NCBI RefSeq assembly: GCF_900119315.1
Contig: NZ_LT827010.1
Span: 5,861,001 to 5,925,000 of the forward strand
DNA from: Actinoplanes sp. SE50/110
GTDB lineage: Bacteria; Actinomycetota; Actinomycetes; Mycobacteriales; Micromonosporaceae
Direction: 5' to 3'
Length of the DNA: 64,000 bases
This document shows positions 31,701 to 40,314 of the stretch, in pieces. Position 1 is the stretch's first letter, and each line of letters starts with the position of its first letter. The notes beneath the pieces were generated by a model that saw only the letters and a list, made by a program, of their open reading frames with translations, was not told the DNA's origin and made no database searches. The position numbers were made by a program, and so were the translations under genes.

Positions 31701-32897
31701 CTACGCCTCCGCGACCGGCGGGACGGCCAGGGCGATGGTCAGCGCCAGCACCCACTGCGGATCCTTGAGCTTCTCCCCGTACAGTTCCCGCAGCCGCGCC
31801 ATCCGGTACCGCACCGTCTGCGGGTGCACGAACAGCTCGGTGGCCACGTCCTCGCGCCGCCCGTGGTGCAGCAGCCAGCTGCGCAGCGTCTCGACCAGCT
31901 TGGCCGCGGCCGCCCCGCGCTCCCCGGCGAGCGGGGCCAGCGCCCGGTCACGCAGGTCGGCCAGCGCCCCGCGGTCGGCCGAGACGACCAGCTCGGCGAG
32001 GTGTTCCTCAGTGTCGACCACCGCGCCGCCGATCGGGGTGTGCAGCTGGTGGACGCGGACCGCCCGTTCGACCGAGCACTGCGCGCGCTGCCACGGCCGG
32101 GCCGGGCCGAGCACCGCGTTGTGCCCGGTGAGCAGCCGGATCAGATGCGGCCGGGAGGCGCCCTGCGGGTCGGGGACCAGCAGCACCGCCGTCCCGGGCA
32201 GGTCGGGCAGGGCGCCGGCCAGGGGCAGCGTACGCGGATCCAGCAGATCGATCAGCGATCGTGAGGAGCGCTCGGGCAGCAGCACCGCGGTGAGGGTCTG
32301 CGGCGGGGTCCACTCGGCGCGTTCGGCGGCGGCCTGCAGCACGTGCGACGGCTCGCCGGCGACCAGGGCCTGGGCGAGCAGTTGCAGGTGCCGCAGCCGG
32401 ATCCGGCCGGAGGCGGCCAGTTCGTCGGCGTGCCCGGCGACGCTGGCCGCGGAGAGCTCGTCGATGTACGCGAAGACCAGTTCGGCGAAGTCGGCGATGG
32501 TGCCGGCCGGCTGCCCGGAGCGTACGCTGATGGCGGCCAGTTCGCGCCAGGCGACGCGAGCGCCGACCCGGTAGGCCGAGAGCAGCGCGTCCAGGCTGCG
32601 GCCGGAGCGGGCTTCACCCCGCCCCAGGGCGTACGCCGCCTCCAGCGCCGCCGCGAGCGGGGTGCCGGGGTCGGTGCCGGGCCGGGAGACCAGGTTGAGG
32701 AAGGTGCCGAGGGCGGCCTGCACGGCCCGCTCGATCTTGTGGCCGAGCTCGCCGGCGAACGCCTCGGCGTAGGCCGGCACCTCCATGGTGATCGCGGCGA
32801 TCGTCTGCACGGCGACCTCCGCCAGGCCGCGCCGCAGCGGATCGACGACCGCCGCGGGCAGACGGTACGACCGGACGTCACGTAACGGTTCGATCAC
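31701..32897 (-). CDS. PucR/CdaR-type transcriptional regulator
   Basis: A 398-residue regulator: a helical N-terminal sensor-like half, a middle GGDEF-like region, and a C-terminal PucR helix-turn-helix (LLHHGRREDVATELFVHPQT followed by VRYRMARLREL). GTG 32897 has GGAGG just upstream; 15 more codons are open but lack a start site as good. It is divergent from a ferredoxin reductase and desaturase pair. The same trio occurs in other actinomycetes, so regulation of desaturation by this protein is likely. Confidence 0.88.
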   Translation of the reverse strand: MIEPLRDVRSYRLPAAVVDPLRRGLAEVAVQTIAAITMEVPAYAEAFAGELGHKIERAVQAALGTFLNLVSRPGTDPGTPLAAALEAAYALGRGEARSGRSLDALLSAYRVGARVAWRELAAISVRSGQPAGTIADFAELVFAYIDELSAASVAGHADELAASGRIRLRHLQLLAQALVAGEPSHVLQAAAERAEWTPPQTLTAVLLPERSSRSLIDLLDPRTLPLAGALPDLPGTAVLLVPDPQGASRPHLIRLLTGHNAVLGPARPWQRAQCSVERAVRVHQLHTPIGGAVVDTEEHLAELVVSADRGALADLRDRALAPLAGERGAAAAKLVETLRSWLLHHGRREDVATELFVHPQTVRYRMARLRELYGEKLKDPQWVLALTIALAVPPVAEA

Positions 32898-32925
32898 CAG
32901 ACTCCTCCGGTTTAAGGTCCTGCTC

Positions 32926-32942
32926 TTGTTCCCGGCGAACAA
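32926..32942. promoter_or_regulatory. Inverted repeat between the PucR and desaturase operons
   Basis: TTGTTCCCGGCGAACAA has perfect 6-bp arms around a 5-base centre, and sits 28 bp from the PucR start in the divergent intergenic region. Likely an operator for the PucR-type protein (inference). Confidence 0.5.
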
Positions 32943-33009
32943 TTATGGTGCCTCCGATTCACTTCCGCCGGTCATGCTTTCGCCCGTCCGGGCCGCCAGG
33001 CTTGGTCAG

Positions 33010-34080
33010 GTGGCTGTTACACAGACATTGCGCAACGGCGCCTGGCGTGTCGTCGAGTTGATCACCACCCCGGTGGTGCCGACCGACTACCTCGACGTGA
33101 TCGCCCCCCTGCGCAATCCGAACGTCCTGCGCGGCCGGATCGAGGCGGTCCGCCGCGAGACCCCGAACGCGGTGACCCTCGACCTGCGGCCCGGCCGCGG
33201 CTGGCGCCCGCACGAGCCGGGACAGTACGTGCGGCTCGGCGTCGACGTCGACGGCATCCGGCTGTGGCGGGCATATTCGGTCAGCAGCGCGGCGGGACAC
33301 CCCTCCGGGAGAATCAGCGTCACGATCAACGGCGTACGCGACGGCGTGGTCTCCGCGTACCTGATGAAAAATGCCCGCCGCGGCATGATCGTCAACCTGG
33401 ACCTGCCGGCCGGCGACTTCGTCGTGCCGCGCCAGCGGCCGGCGAAGAGCCTGTTCGTGACCGCCGGCAGCGGCATCACCCCGGTGATGGGCATCCTGCG
33501 CAGCCTGGTGCACGAGCTCAGCGACGCGGTCGTGGTGCACTCGGCGCGCACCGGGCCGGACGTGGTGTTCGGTGCCGAGCTGCGCGCGCTGGCCGCGGCC
33601 GGTTCGATCACGCTGATCGAGCGGCACACCGCGACCGACGGCCGGATCAAGCCGGCCGACCTGGACGCCCTGGTCCCCGACCTGTTCGAACGGGAGACCT
33701 GGGCCTGCGGGCCGGGCGAGATGCTGGACGCGATGGCCGACCACTGGGCCGAGGCCGGCGCCGGCGAGCGGTTGCACGTCGAGCGGTTCCGCCCCACCGT
33801 GCTGGTCGCCGGCGACGGCGGCACGGTCACCTTCGAGCGTTCCGGTGCGGTGGTCGAGGCCCCGGCCGGCGTCTCCATCCTCGATGCCGGTGAGGCGTCC
33901 GGGCAGCTCATGCCGTCCGGCTGCCGGATGGGCATCTGCTACAGCTGCGTGCTGCCGATGCGCGAGGGCATCGTGCGCGACATGCGCGACGGACAGATCA
34001 CCACCGCCGTCGAGGGCGACAACGTCCTGATCCAGACGTGCATCTCGGCCGCCGCCGGCCCGTGCCACCTGGACGCCTGA
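33010..34080 (+). CDS. Ferredoxin reductase with C-terminal 2Fe-2S domain
   Basis: A 356-residue electron-transfer protein: N-terminal FAD-binding barrel (WRAYSVSSAAGH is the flavin motif), NAD-binding part (LFVTAGSGITPVMGILRSL, then WACGPGEML), and a plant-type 2Fe-2S domain with cysteines in PSGCRMGICYSCVLPMREG plus the later Cys of IQTCISAAAG. Such proteins (Rv3230c type) deliver electrons to a membrane acyl desaturase, which is the next gene, 54 bp away. GTG 33010 has AGG nine bases upstream; ATG 32974 in frame is an alternative start. Confidence 0.92.
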   Translation: MAVTQTLRNGAWRVVELITTPVVPTDYLDVIAPLRNPNVLRGRIEAVRRETPNAVTLDLRPGRGWRPHEPGQYVRLGVDVDGIRLWRAYSVSSAAGHPSGRISVTINGVRDGVVSAYLMKNARRGMIVNLDLPAGDFVVPRQRPAKSLFVTAGSGITPVMGILRSLVHELSDAVVVHSARTGPDVVFGAELRALAAAGSITLIERHTATDGRIKPADLDALVPDLFERETWACGPGEMLDAMADHWAEAGAGERLHVERFRPTVLVAGDGGTVTFERSGAVVEAPAGVSILDAGEASGQLMPSGCRMGICYSCVLPMREGIVRDMRDGQITTAVEGDNVLIQTCISAAAGPCHLDA

Positions 34081-34134
34081 CCTCCCTGCGAGACCCCCCT
34101 TGAAGCAAAGCCGCCTGAGGAAGACGAGGAACCT

Positions 34135-35289
34135 GTGACGACGCTGCAACGCCGGGAAGACAACCCGATCGCCCACCTGACCGCCGAGGACATCGAGGCG
34201 ATCGGCCGGGAACTGGACGCCATCCGGGACGAGGTGCTCGCCGCCCGGGGGGAAAGCGACGCCGCGCACATCCGCCGGGTGATCAAGGTGCAGCGCAGCC
34301 TGGAGATCGGCAGCCGGGCGGTGCTGCTGTTCTCGCTGTTCCCGCCGGCATGGCTGGTCGGCACGGCCGGCCTCTCGGTGGCCAAGATCCTGGAGAACAT
34401 GGAGATCGGCCACAACATCCTCCACGGTCAGTACGACTTCATGCGCGACCCGAAGATCCACTCCACCACCTGGGAGTGGGACATGGCCACCCCGGCCGCG
34501 CAGTGGCAGCACTCGCACAACGAGGTGCACCACAAATACACGAACGTGGTGGGTAAGGACAACGACCTCGGCTACGGCATCATGCGGGTCGACGAGAACC
34601 AGCGCTGGCACCCCTTCTACCTCGCCCAGCCGCTGTGGAACTTCATCAACGCGCTCTTCTTCGAGTACGGCATCGCCGCGTACGACCTTGAGCTCGGCAG
34701 CAACCTGAAGACCAAGAAGCGGCGCAACAACCCGGAGTTCCGGGCCAACGTGAAGGCGGTCGGCCGCAAGATCCGCCGCCAGGCGCTCAAGGACTACGTG
34801 CTGCACCCGCTGCTGTCCGGCCCGTCGTTCCTGCACACGATGGCCGCGAACTTCACCGCCAACGTGGTGCGCAACGTGTGGAGCCACTCGGTGATCATGT
34901 GCGGTCACTTCCCGAACGGCGTCTCCACCTTCGAGCGCACCTCGATCAAGGGCGAGACCCGCGGCGAGTGGTACCTGCGGCAGATGCTCGGCTCGGCCAA
35001 CATCTCCGGCGGCAAGCTGATGCACGTCATGACCGGCAACCTGTCCCACCAGATCGAGCACCACCTCTTCCCCGACCTGCCGAGCAGCCGTTACGCCGAA
35101 GTCGCGGTCAAGGTCAAGGCCCTTTTCGAGAAGTACGACCTGCCGTACGTCACCGGGCCGTTCCCGAAGCAGGTCGCCTCGGCGTGGGCCAAGGTCATCC
35201 GGCTGTCGCTGCCCAACCGCAAGCCGATGCCGGCGGCGAACCCCGCGATCCCGCCGCGCTTCCCGGCGGTCGAGCCCGCCACCGCCTGA
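34135..35289 (+). CDS. Membrane fatty-acid (acyl-CoA) desaturase
   Basis: A 384-residue di-iron desaturase (DesA3/linoleoyl-CoA-desaturase family) that introduces a double bond into acyl chains using O2 and electrons from the reductase upstream. All three histidine boxes are present: GHNILHGQ (H93, H97), HSHNEVHHKY (H128, H132, H133) and HQIEHHLFP near residue 304. Hydrophobic segments lie around residues 61-83 and in the central region. It starts with GTG after a GAGGA ribosome site. Likely gives delta-9 unsaturated lipids for membrane fluidity. Confidence 0.95.
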   Translation: MTTLQRREDNPIAHLTAEDIEAIGRELDAIRDEVLAARGESDAAHIRRVIKVQRSLEIGSRAVLLFSLFPPAWLVGTAGLSVAKILENMEIGHNILHGQYDFMRDPKIHSTTWEWDMATPAAQWQHSHNEVHHKYTNVVGKDNDLGYGIMRVDENQRWHPFYLAQPLWNFINALFFEYGIAAYDLELGSNLKTKKRRNNPEFRANVKAVGRKIRRQALKDYVLHPLLSGPSFLHTMAANFTANVVRNVWSHSVIMCGHFPNGVSTFERTSIKGETRGEWYLRQMLGSANISGGKLMHVMTGNLSHQIEHHLFPDLPSSRYAEVAVKVKALFEKYDLPYVTGPFPKQVASAWAKVIRLSLPNRKPMPAANPAIPPRFPAVEPATA

Positions 35290-35625
35290 TCATCTTCCGT
35301 CGGGCCCGGTCCGCACGACCGGGCCCGGGCTGATCTCGGGCTGTCGCAGGATCAGGACCGAGAACAGCCACATGGGCACGTATCCCAGCAGCGCCGCCCA
35401 CAGCCACGGGAAGTCCGAGCAGGCGAACGTCGCCACACACACCAGCGTGAACAGGCAGCCCAGCAGGTAGCCGACGATCGCCGCCAGGGTCGGCCGGGTG
35501 CCACCCCGCCTCACGTGCCGGGTCGTCACCGCGTAGGCGAACGGGATCGCGCCGGGCTGCGCCACCAGCACCAGCAGGCCCAGGATCGTGACGATGGTCC
35601 CGGCGGACACTTCGACGTGCGGCAC
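35290..35625 (-). CDS. Small membrane protein, function unknown
   Basis: A 111-residue protein with three hydrophobic segments: TIVTILGLLVLVAQPGAIPFAY, LAAIVGYLLGCLFTLVCVA and WLWAALLGYVPMWLFSVLIL. A short basic loop, TRHVRRGGTRP, separates the first two. No recognised family. Its stop abuts the convergent desaturase stop with no gap. Confidence 0.7.
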   Translation of the reverse strand: MPHVEVSAGTIVTILGLLVLVAQPGAIPFAYAVTTRHVRRGGTRPTLAAIVGYLLGCLFTLVCVATFACSDFPWLWAALLGYVPMWLFSVLILRQPEISPGPVVRTGPDGR

Positions 35626-35664
35626 GCGGCACCCCCAAGGTTTCCCGCAGGTTACTCGGCGGTA

Positions 35665-36828
35665 TCAGCCCAGCGCCAGACGCGACCATCGATGAATTCC
35701 GCGGATCACCGACGCGTCGACGTGCCGCGGCCCGCGCCCGGAACCGCTGTGGAACATGTGGTCGGCCCGGCGCAGCACGCGGAACCTCACGTCCCGACGA
35801 CCGCCGAGCCCGGCCCGCCAGCGCGCCAGATCATCCGCGACGGTCACCTGATGGTCGCGGCCGCCCTGCAGGATCAGCATCGGGCGCCGCAGGGCCACGG
35901 CGGTCGCCACCGGGTCGTACCCCCGCAGATCAAGCCAATAGGAAGCGGGAAATCCGAACGGCAGATCCGCCGCCGGAGTCTGCGCCGTCAGCCCGTCGTC
36001 GACCAGCGCGACCTGCCGTTGCATCGCGGCCAGCATCGCGTCGGCGGCCGGCCCCGGATCACGCGCGGCCAGATGCCGGGTGACCCGCTCGGCCGACCGC
36101 TGCAACGGGATCGCCTCGGCCGCGAGCAGCACCAGACCGGCGATCTCCGGCACGGCCGCGGCCACCCTGGGCGCCACTTTGCCACCCAGGCTGTGCCCGA
36201 TCAGGAAGATCCGCTCCACCGACGGCACGGCGGCCCGGATCTCGCCCACGGCCTGCGCCGCGGGCGTCACGTACTCCTCCACCAGCGTGCGGTCAGGCCC
36301 GGGTTTGTCGAATCGAAAGACCGCGATGCCGCGGCTGGCCAGGCCCCACGCGAGGTCTTTGAGCGGTTTGTCGGGCCCGTGGGTGCCGTCCCGGTCCTGC
36401 TCCCCGCCGCCCGGCAGAACGACTGCCGCGGTCGACACCCTCCTGCCGGACGGGGTGACCAGCGCACCGTGCGCCCCGACCGCCCGCTCGGTGAAACGCT
36501 CCGGGCGCACGTATCGCGGCGGCTGCCAGGCCGGGCCCGCATCGGCGGCGAGCCGCAGCCCGTGCAGCCGCCCGCCCGCATCGAGGGACATCACCACCAC
36601 GAAGTCGCCGGCGGGATGGCGGACCGGCACGCGCCAGCGGGTGAGGTCGCCGGTGAACGGCTCGCCGACCGGTTCGCCCGGCTCGCCGGGAACACCGCCG
36701 GTCTGCACCGTCCACGCCACCCGGACGGTCTCCGCCGACACGACGGCGCGCATCTCCGCGGTGAACCGGCGCTCCAGCTCGTCGAACTCCCCGCCGGTCA
36801 GCAGCCGCACCACATCACTCGCCGTCAT
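35665..36828 (-). CDS. Alpha/beta hydrolase with DUF3887-like N-terminus
   Basis: A 387-residue serine hydrolase. The first 110 residues (MTASDVVRLLTGGEFDELER, with a later VAWTVQTGGVPGEP) resemble the DUF3887 domain found before esterases. The hydrolase part has the nucleophile Ser in FLIGHSLGGKVAPRV, the acid in ILQGGRDHQVT and the histidine in RRADHMFHSG. No signal peptide at this start. The frame stays open upstream, but ATG 36828 begins the conserved part. Substrate unknown. Confidence 0.83.
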   Translation of the reverse strand: MTASDVVRLLTGGEFDELERRFTAEMRAVVSAETVRVAWTVQTGGVPGEPGEPVGEPFTGDLTRWRVPVRHPAGDFVVVMSLDAGGRLHGLRLAADAGPAWQPPRYVRPERFTERAVGAHGALVTPSGRRVSTAAVVLPGGGEQDRDGTHGPDKPLKDLAWGLASRGIAVFRFDKPGPDRTLVEEYVTPAAQAVGEIRAAVPSVERIFLIGHSLGGKVAPRVAAAVPEIAGLVLLAAEAIPLQRSAERVTRHLAARDPGPAADAMLAAMQRQVALVDDGLTAQTPAADLPFGFPASYWLDLRGYDPVATAVALRRPMLILQGGRDHQVTVADDLARWRAGLGGRRDVRFRVLRRADHMFHSGSGRGPRHVDASVIRGIHRWSRLALG

Positions 36829-37080
36829 CCCCGCCCCCGCTTTCGGACAAACCGAGACCGACAGCCGTGCACCCCGTTCGGCGAGGCCAGTATCCCCCCA
36901 CTCGACCTCGGCCCGCTGCCCCGCCACCGAGAGCCGCGCCGCATGACCGACATGGATCAGCAGCGCCATCGTGGCGAGACAGCCACCCCCGCCCACCCGC
37001 GCGCCTCGGTGCTGGAGATCCATCCCCGCTGTTCACTTCCCGTCCATATGAAAGAAACTCATGACACCCAGGATCTCCAG

Positions 37081-37470
37081 ATGGTCTCCCACGTCGCTGC
37101 CGGCGCCGCCTCCGTGTCCGGGTGGACAACCCTGCGCCGGGCCGCGATCGGTGCGGGGCTGGCCCTCGCCGCCTCCCTGGTGGTAGCCGCCCTGGGCCAC
37201 CCCGTCATCAGCTTCTGGGACGTCACCCTGATCGTCTGGTCGACCGGCGCCCTGCACAGCAACGCCGACCACCGCCACGGCCGTGCCCTGACCACCGCGG
37301 CCCTCTCCGCGACCGTGGTCTGGCTCGGCATCACCGCTCTGCTCGACGCCACCGGACTGCCCACCACCGGCGCACCGGCGAACCTGGCCCGCGCCGTCCT
37401 CGGCATCCTGGCCGCCAGCCAGAGCTATGCCCTGATCACCCGTACCGGCCAGGCAGACTGTCGTCCATGA
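37081..37470 (+). CDS. Small membrane protein coupled to a methyltransferase
   Basis: A 129-residue protein with about three hydrophobic segments: AAIGAGLALAASLVVAAL, ALTTAALSATVVWLGITAL and ARAVLGILAASQSYALI. It contains the motif HSNADHRHGRAL between the first two. ATG 37081 has AGGA seven bases before it; an upstream in-frame ATG at 37048 has none. Its stop overlaps the methyltransferase start as ATGA, so the two are co-translated. Confidence 0.7.
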   Translation: MVSHVAAGAASVSGWTTLRRAAIGAGLALAASLVVAALGHPVISFWDVTLIVWSTGALHSNADHRHGRALTTAALSATVVWLGITALLDATGLPTTGAPANLARAVLGILAASQSYALITRTGQADCRP

Positions 37471-38102
37471 ACGATGGTGAGGACTGGCACGCCTGGCACA
37501 CCCGCTACACCGACCCGGGCTCACCCCTGTCCCGGCGGCTGAGACTGGTCCGGCACCACATCGCCGCGTGGCTCGACGAGCGGCCCGGTGAGCCGGTGTC
37601 CGTACTCAGCATGTGCGCCGGCCAGGGCGACGACATCCTCACCGTGCTGGCGTCGCGCCCGGACGCCGGCCGGGTCACCGCCACCCTCCTGGAGTACGAC
37701 CCGCGCAACGTCGCCGCGGCCCGCAGCCGGGTGCCCGCCCACGCCACCGTGAGCATCGTGCGAGCCGACGCCGGCGACCTCGCCTCGTACCGCGACGCGG
37801 CCCCCGCGGACCTGGTCATCATGGCGGGCGTCCTGGGCAACATCAGCGACGCCGACACCCACCGCACCATTCTCGCGCTGCCCCGGCTCTGCGCGCCGGA
37901 CGCCACGGTGATCTGGACCCGCTCACGACGAGCACCGGACCTGACACCGGCGATCCGCGGCTGGCTGACCCACGCCGGCTTCGCCGAGCAGTCCTTCACC
38001 GCCCCGCAGGACGTGCTGTTCTCCGTCGGCGTGCACCGCTTCACCGGCACCCCGCAGCCCCTGACAACCGGCAGGATCTTCCAGTTCGTCACCCACGCTT
38101 GA
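37467..38102 (+). CDS. SAM-dependent class I methyltransferase
   Basis: A 211-residue methyltransferase. Motif I is VLSMCAGQGDDILTVL (residues about 46-61), an acidic motif II TLLEYDPRNVAAAR follows, then IVRADAGD and LVIMAGVLGNISD as later SAM motifs. The substrate is unknown; the fold could serve a small molecule. Coupled by ATGA to the upstream membrane protein; its end overlaps the convergent gene by 14 bp. Confidence 0.82.
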   Translation: MNDGEDWHAWHTRYTDPGSPLSRRLRLVRHHIAAWLDERPGEPVSVLSMCAGQGDDILTVLASRPDAGRVTATLLEYDPRNVAAARSRVPAHATVSIVRADAGDLASYRDAAPADLVIMAGVLGNISDADTHRTILALPRLCAPDATVIWTRSRRAPDLTPAIRGWLTHAGFAEQSFTAPQDVLFSVGVHRFTGTPQPLTTGRIFQFVTHA

Positions 38103-38682
38103 GGAAGTGTTGCTCGACGGTGTCGTGCGCGGCGAGCAGGGGCACGTCGGACTCCCGGAACAGACCGCTGTCGGCCACCGCCGCGACGATCCGCGGATCG
38201 ACCAGCCAGGCAAGCGCGTCCTCGGTCCCCACGTACAGCGCGAACAGCCGTACCCTCGCGCCCGCCTCGGCCAGCAGATCGTTGACGACCGCGAGTGGCC
38301 GCACCGTCGCCGATTCCCACCAGCAGTCAGCCGCCCGGTCCGCCCGGGTCCAGGCCGCACACCGCCGCCCGTTGATCGACACGATGTAGTCACCTTCGCC
38401 GGCCCCGGTGAGCGGCACAGTCACCACCTCGACCCGCAGGTCGACACCGTGCGTCCGCAACGCCGGCGCCATCTCCCGCAGCACCCGGCCGACGCCGCCC
38501 TCGGCCATGGTTTCGCTGTCCAGCCAGAACCGCCGGACGTCGTGATCCCCGCCGCTCTCCCCGAACGGATACCCACCCGCCGCCACCGCCCGCTCCGCCT
38601 CGGCGGCGGCGTCCCCGGACAGGTGCTGCCACCGCCCCAGCTCTCGCAGGGTTCGTGCCAGCTCGGCCCACCGTTGCTCCAC
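38089..38682 (-). CDS. Hypothetical protein
   Basis: A 197-residue soluble protein of unknown family. It has WWESATVRPLAVVNDLL and ALYVGTEDALAWLVDP segments, and a middle SINGRRCAAWTRADRAADCW. Composition is acidic with many Trp. It starts with GTG and overlaps the methyltransferase stop region by 14 bp. No signal peptide or membrane helix. Confidence 0.65.
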   Translation of the reverse strand: MEQRWAELARTLRELGRWQHLSGDAAAEAERAVAAGGYPFGESGGDHDVRRFWLDSETMAEGGVGRVLREMAPALRTHGVDLRVEVVTVPLTGAGEGDYIVSINGRRCAAWTRADRAADCWWESATVRPLAVVNDLLAEAGARVRLFALYVGTEDALAWLVDPRIVAAVADSGLFRESDVPLLAAHDTVEQHFLKRG

Positions 38683-39002
38683 GACAGCATCATGCCGCCC
38701 ACGCCCCGACCCCGCCCCGCGGCTGGCTCCCGTTGCCGTGCCGCGGGACCGGAAAACCCGGGATCCAGCAGGTCGGCGCCACCGGGCCGGGTGACGGGAG
38801 CCGTGGCGTGCGGGTCGCCGGACCGAACTCCCCGACAGCGCCTCTCGACGCCGTCGTGCAGCGGTGGCTGATCTCGGGACAACCCGGTCCCGCCGAGTCG
38901 TCCACAGGCCGAAATCGAGCCCGTCAGATCGCCCTGTCCTGGACGGGGGCCGGTCCCCTGGGTGGGCGGGGACTGCGCACCGGCGGCGGAGACATCCGCC
39001 GG
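38683..39002. other. 320-bp intergenic stretch, nothing recognised
   Basis: Lies between the GTG start of the hypothetical protein gene at 38682 and the GH4 stop at 39003. Short open frames here have no credible start or composition. The promoter of the hypothetical gene is presumably inside. Confidence 0.5.
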
Positions 39003-40313
39003 TCAGGACAGGTAGGCCAACTCCGGCAGCTCAGCGCGGTAAGCCGCGATCAACCGCCCCGCCAGCTCCGGGTCGCCGACCAACGGATGCCCGGCCATGG
39101 CCCGCACCGCCGCCGCCGCGGACCCGGTCTGCACGGCTTCCAGCACCCCGCGTTCCACCGCCTTGACCGTCTGCACCAGTCCCACCGCATGCCCGGGCAA
39201 CGCCCCCACCCGGCGCGGCACCGCCCCCGTCCCGTCGACCCGGCACGGCACCTCCACCACCGCGTCGGCGTCGAGCACGTCGAGCACTCCCCGGTTGCGC
39301 ACCCCCAGGATCAGTTCCGCCGGTTCGTCCCGGGCCAGCGCCCGCATCACCGCCAGCGCCACCCCCTCGTATCCGGCCGGCCGGGATTCGTCGTGGTCCC
39401 TGTCCCCCGCCCCGCTCTGCGACCGGTTGTCCGCCATGTACGTCGCTTCCCGTTCCCGCCACGCGCGCAGCCAGGCTTCGAGCGGCTCCCCCGCGGACAT
39501 CTCCCGATAGCAGCGTTCCTGCTGCTCAGCCAGGAACTCTCCCCTGGTCGGCCCGTCCGCCTTCGCCACCGGGTGGTAGTAGTAGTGCAGGTATTCGTTG
39601 GGGATGGCCCCGAGTTCGCGCAGCCCGGGAAACAGCCGCCCCTCCTCGATGGTGGCCAGTCCCGCCTCGTCGGCGAGCAGCCCGGGCAGCAGGTCGCGAC
39701 CAGCCGCGTCGTACACGCCGTACAGCCAGCCCAGATGGTTGAGCCCGGCGTAGTCGACCCGGGCGCCGGGGGCGTCCAGGACCCGGAGCACCCGGTCGAC
39801 CAGTCCGGTCGGCGAGTCGCAGATGCCGATCACCCGGTCGCCGAGGATGCCGGACATGGCTTCGGTGACCAGGCCGGCGGGGTTGGTGAAGTTGATGACC
39901 CAGGCATCCGGGGCGACGGCCGCCACCCGCTCGGCGATCCGCAGCGATTCCGGGACGGAGCGCAGGCCGTACGCGATGCCGCCGGCGCCGACGGTCTCCT
40001 GGCCGAGGATGCCGGCGGCGCGGGCGACGCGTTCGTCGACGACCCGGCCGTGCAGGCCGCCGACCCGGATGGCGGAGAAGACGAAGGTGGCGCCGGTCAG
40101 CGCGGTGTCCAGGTCGGTGGTGGTGTGCACGGTCGGGGCGTCGGGCACGTCGCGGGCGAGGGCGTGCAGGACCCGGCCGATGGCGTGCAGCCGGCCGGGG
40201 TCGACGTCGTGCAGGGCGACCTCGGTGATGCCGGTCTGCCGGTGGTCGGCCAGCAGCGCCCGGTAAACCAACGGCACCCGGAATCCGCCACCACCGAGGA
40301 TCACTAACCGCAT
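39003..40313 (-). CDS. Glycoside hydrolase family 4, 6-phospho-beta-glucosidase type
   Basis: A 436-residue NAD- and metal-dependent GH4 enzyme. The N-terminal Rossmann motif is MRLVILGGGGFRVPLVYRAL; FTNPAGLVTEAM and IGICDSPTGL correspond to the NAD/metal region and the cysteine of the CxxP/S motif; GLNHLGWLYGV carries the catalytic histidine. GH4 members of this branch hydrolyse 6-phospho-beta-glucosides. It is the last gene of an operon with a binding protein, two permeases and a PfkB kinase, 1 bp after the binding-protein gene, so the kinase may provide the phosphate (inference). Confidence 0.85.
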   Translation of the reverse strand: MRLVILGGGGFRVPLVYRALLADHRQTGITEVALHDVDPGRLHAIGRVLHALARDVPDAPTVHTTTDLDTALTGATFVFSAIRVGGLHGRVVDERVARAAGILGQETVGAGGIAYGLRSVPESLRIAERVAAVAPDAWVINFTNPAGLVTEAMSGILGDRVIGICDSPTGLVDRVLRVLDAPGARVDYAGLNHLGWLYGVYDAAGRDLLPGLLADEAGLATIEEGRLFPGLRELGAIPNEYLHYYYHPVAKADGPTRGEFLAEQQERCYREMSAGEPLEAWLRAWREREATYMADNRSQSGAGDRDHDESRPAGYEGVALAVMRALARDEPAELILGVRNRGVLDVLDADAVVEVPCRVDGTGAVPRRVGALPGHAVGLVQTVKAVERGVLEAVQTGSAAAAVRAMAGHPLVGDPELAGRLIAAYRAELPELAYLS

Positions 40314-40314
40314 G

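Noticed and set aside
38690..38905. 71-codon minus-strand frame in the gap before the hypothetical gene
   Set aside because: Pro/Arg/Gly-rich, no ribosome site, no family resemblance.
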